Assembly (NCBI RefSeq): GCF_013112225.1
Contig: NZ_JABFHI010000004.1
Coordinates: 310,001-374,000 of the forward strand
DNA: 64,000 bases
Source of the DNA: Vreelandella azerica
GTDB lineage: Bacteria; Pseudomonadota; Gammaproteobacteria; Pseudomonadales; Halomonadaceae
Direction of reading: 5' to 3'
The notes under the pieces: model-generated
Database searches by the model: none
The model's input: the letters and a program-made list of their open reading frames with translations, nothing else
Told to the model about the DNA's origin: nothing
Made by a program: the position numbers and the translations under genes
In this document: positions 62,790-64,000 of the stretch, one piece after another
Numbering within the stretch: position 1 is the first letter of the stretch
Layout: each line of letters begins with the position of its first letter

Positions 62790-64000
62790 TTATGGCTCAT
62801 CACGTAGCTGGCGTCTCAGCACCTTGCCCACATTGGTCTTGGGCAGCTCATCACGAAACTCCACATATCTCGGCACCTTGTAGCCTGTCAGATCTTTCTT
62901 GCACCATTTACGCACGTCTTCAACGCTTAACTGGTCATTTTTGGAGACAACAAACAGTTTGATGGCCTCCCCACTCTCTTCATCTGCGACACCCACGGCG
63001 GCCGCTTCCAGAACATCCGGATGGCCGGAAATCACATCTTCCACTTCGTTGGGATAAACGTTGAAACCCGACACCAGAATCATATCCTTTTTACGATCAA
63101 CGATGCGGATGTAGCCATCATCGTCAATCACCGCGATATCCCCGGTGTGGAACCAGCCATCGGCATCAATGGCGTTGGCCGTTTCTTCTTCACGCTGCCA
63201 GTAGCCTTTCATGACCTGCGGCCCTTGCACACAAAGCTCGCCCGGCTGGCCGAATTCAAGGTCGTTGCCATCACCGTCGACCACCTTGACCGCCGTGCCA
63301 GCCACCGGCTTGCCAATACTGCCCAACTTGCTGGCGTCAACCGGGTTGAAGCTTACGATGGGCGATGTCTCAGTGAGCCCATAACCTTCGGCCACATCGC
63401 AACCGGTCACCTCTTTCCAGCGTTTGGCTGAGGCGCTGGTCAATGCCATCCCGCCTGAAATCGTCAATCGCAGCTTGGAAAAATCCAACTGCTTGAAATC
63501 TTCGCGGTTACATAGTGCATTGAAAAGCGTGTTCAGACCGATAAAACCAGTGAACGGCAGGCCCTTGAGTTCCTTGACAAAGGCATCCAGGTCACGCGGG
63601 TTGGTAATCAGCAATGAGTGATTACCGGTTTCCATCAAGAACAGGCAGTTAACCGTAAAGGTATAAATGTGGTACACCGGCAATGGAGCAATAATCAGTT
63701 CTTCACCATCTGTGAGAGTACTGCCAATCGCCTCTCGGGCCTGCAGCATATTCGCTACCAGGTTGCGGTGGGTCAGCATGGCCCCTTTTGGCTTGCCGGT
63801 GGTTCCCCCGTGTATTGCAGAGCTGCCAGGTCATCCAGGTCGCGGTGGACATCCTGATGCGACAGCTTAGAACCTTTTGCAAAGCGCTGCGAAAGCTCAA
63901 TGCCCCGGGAAGCGAATAGGCAGGCACCATTTTTTCACGTGCTTGACCACGGTGTTGATCAGCCAGCGCTTGGGTGCCCCATGCAGGTCGGCCAGCTGGG
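62790..64000 (-). pseudogene. fadD: Long-chain fatty-acid-CoA ligase (FadD), N-terminus beyond window, three frameshifts
   Basis: Membrane-associated ligase that activates imported long-chain fatty acids for beta-oxidation. The visible part begins QLADLHGAPKRWLINTVVKH. Breaks at TTTTTT 63930-63935, CCCC 63903-63906 and CCCCC 63805-63809 are each repaired by one base, giving VKHVKKMVPAYSLPGG, IELSQRF and LQYTGGTTGKPKGAMLTHRN (P-loop). Then GYGLTETSPIVSFNP, GWFHTGDIAVIDDDG, KDMILVSGFNVYPNEVE and ELPKTNVGKVLRR (catalytic Lys) follow in one intact frame. Fits with fadBA and the acyl-CoA genes elsewhere in the window. Confidence 0.9.

Overview
The window looks like chromosomal DNA of a gammaproteobacterium, most likely of the Halomonas type (Halomonadaceae). 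This rests on my recognition of the 16S/23S sequences and of the gene set (fadBA, rlmM, tusA, rnk, pstSCAB, uup, hrpA, mlaA) and was not checked by any search. There are no phage genes, transposases, CRISPR arrays or tRNA genes.

Layout. 1-4115: partial Asp/Glu racemase (-), a CLC-type anion transporter with CBS domains overlapping a polyamine-type ABC binding protein (+), and a KfrA-like coiled-coil DNA-binding protein (-). 4552-10628: a sarcosine-oxidase-type cluster soxBDAG followed by an IclR regulator. 10777-14141: fadBA (-). 14353-27446: MarR/SlyA regulator, universal stress protein, uup, tatD, epmC, a MATE pump, a DUF3080 lipoprotein, tusA, rlmM, gdhA and rnk, with several unassigned proteins. 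27453-33311: a 7-bp tandem repeat, then a complete rRNA operon (16S-23S-5S) on the minus strand with two promoters, boxA, processing stems and two terminators, and no spacer tRNA. 33351-39842: fatty-acid degradation genes (acyl-CoA dehydrogenase, short-chain dehydrogenase, acyl-CoA synthetase, TetR, thiolase). 39883-40686: tandem universal stress protein. 40707-47733: an arsenic island (arsC, acr3, an ECF sigma factor, a CxC permease with a mini-thioredoxin, arsH, a CC-motif protein, arsJ and its GAPDH). 47828-52393: pstSCAB with a Pho box. 52434-64000: Bcr/CflA pump, transaldolase, an anti-anti-sigma/PP2C pair, mlaA, a FabH-like synthase, hrpA and a partial fadD.

How the genes work together. 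The arsenic island covers three routes: arsenate reduction and arsenite export (ArsC/Acr3), methyl- or organoarsenical handling (ArsH, CxC permease), and arsenylation of glyceraldehyde-3-phosphate followed by export (GAPDH/ArsJ). It lies next to the Pst phosphate system, which is also an entry route for arsenate. No arsR is present; an ECF sigma factor sits inside the cluster. The fad genes make up a scattered but coherent beta-oxidation set.

Data quality. Fourteen conserved genes are interrupted by 19 frameshifts. Seventeen are explained by one missing base in a homopolymer of at least four. This points to a sequencing or assembly error mode rather than real gene decay. Genes typed 'pseudogene' below are interrupted in this sequence but are probably intact in the organism.
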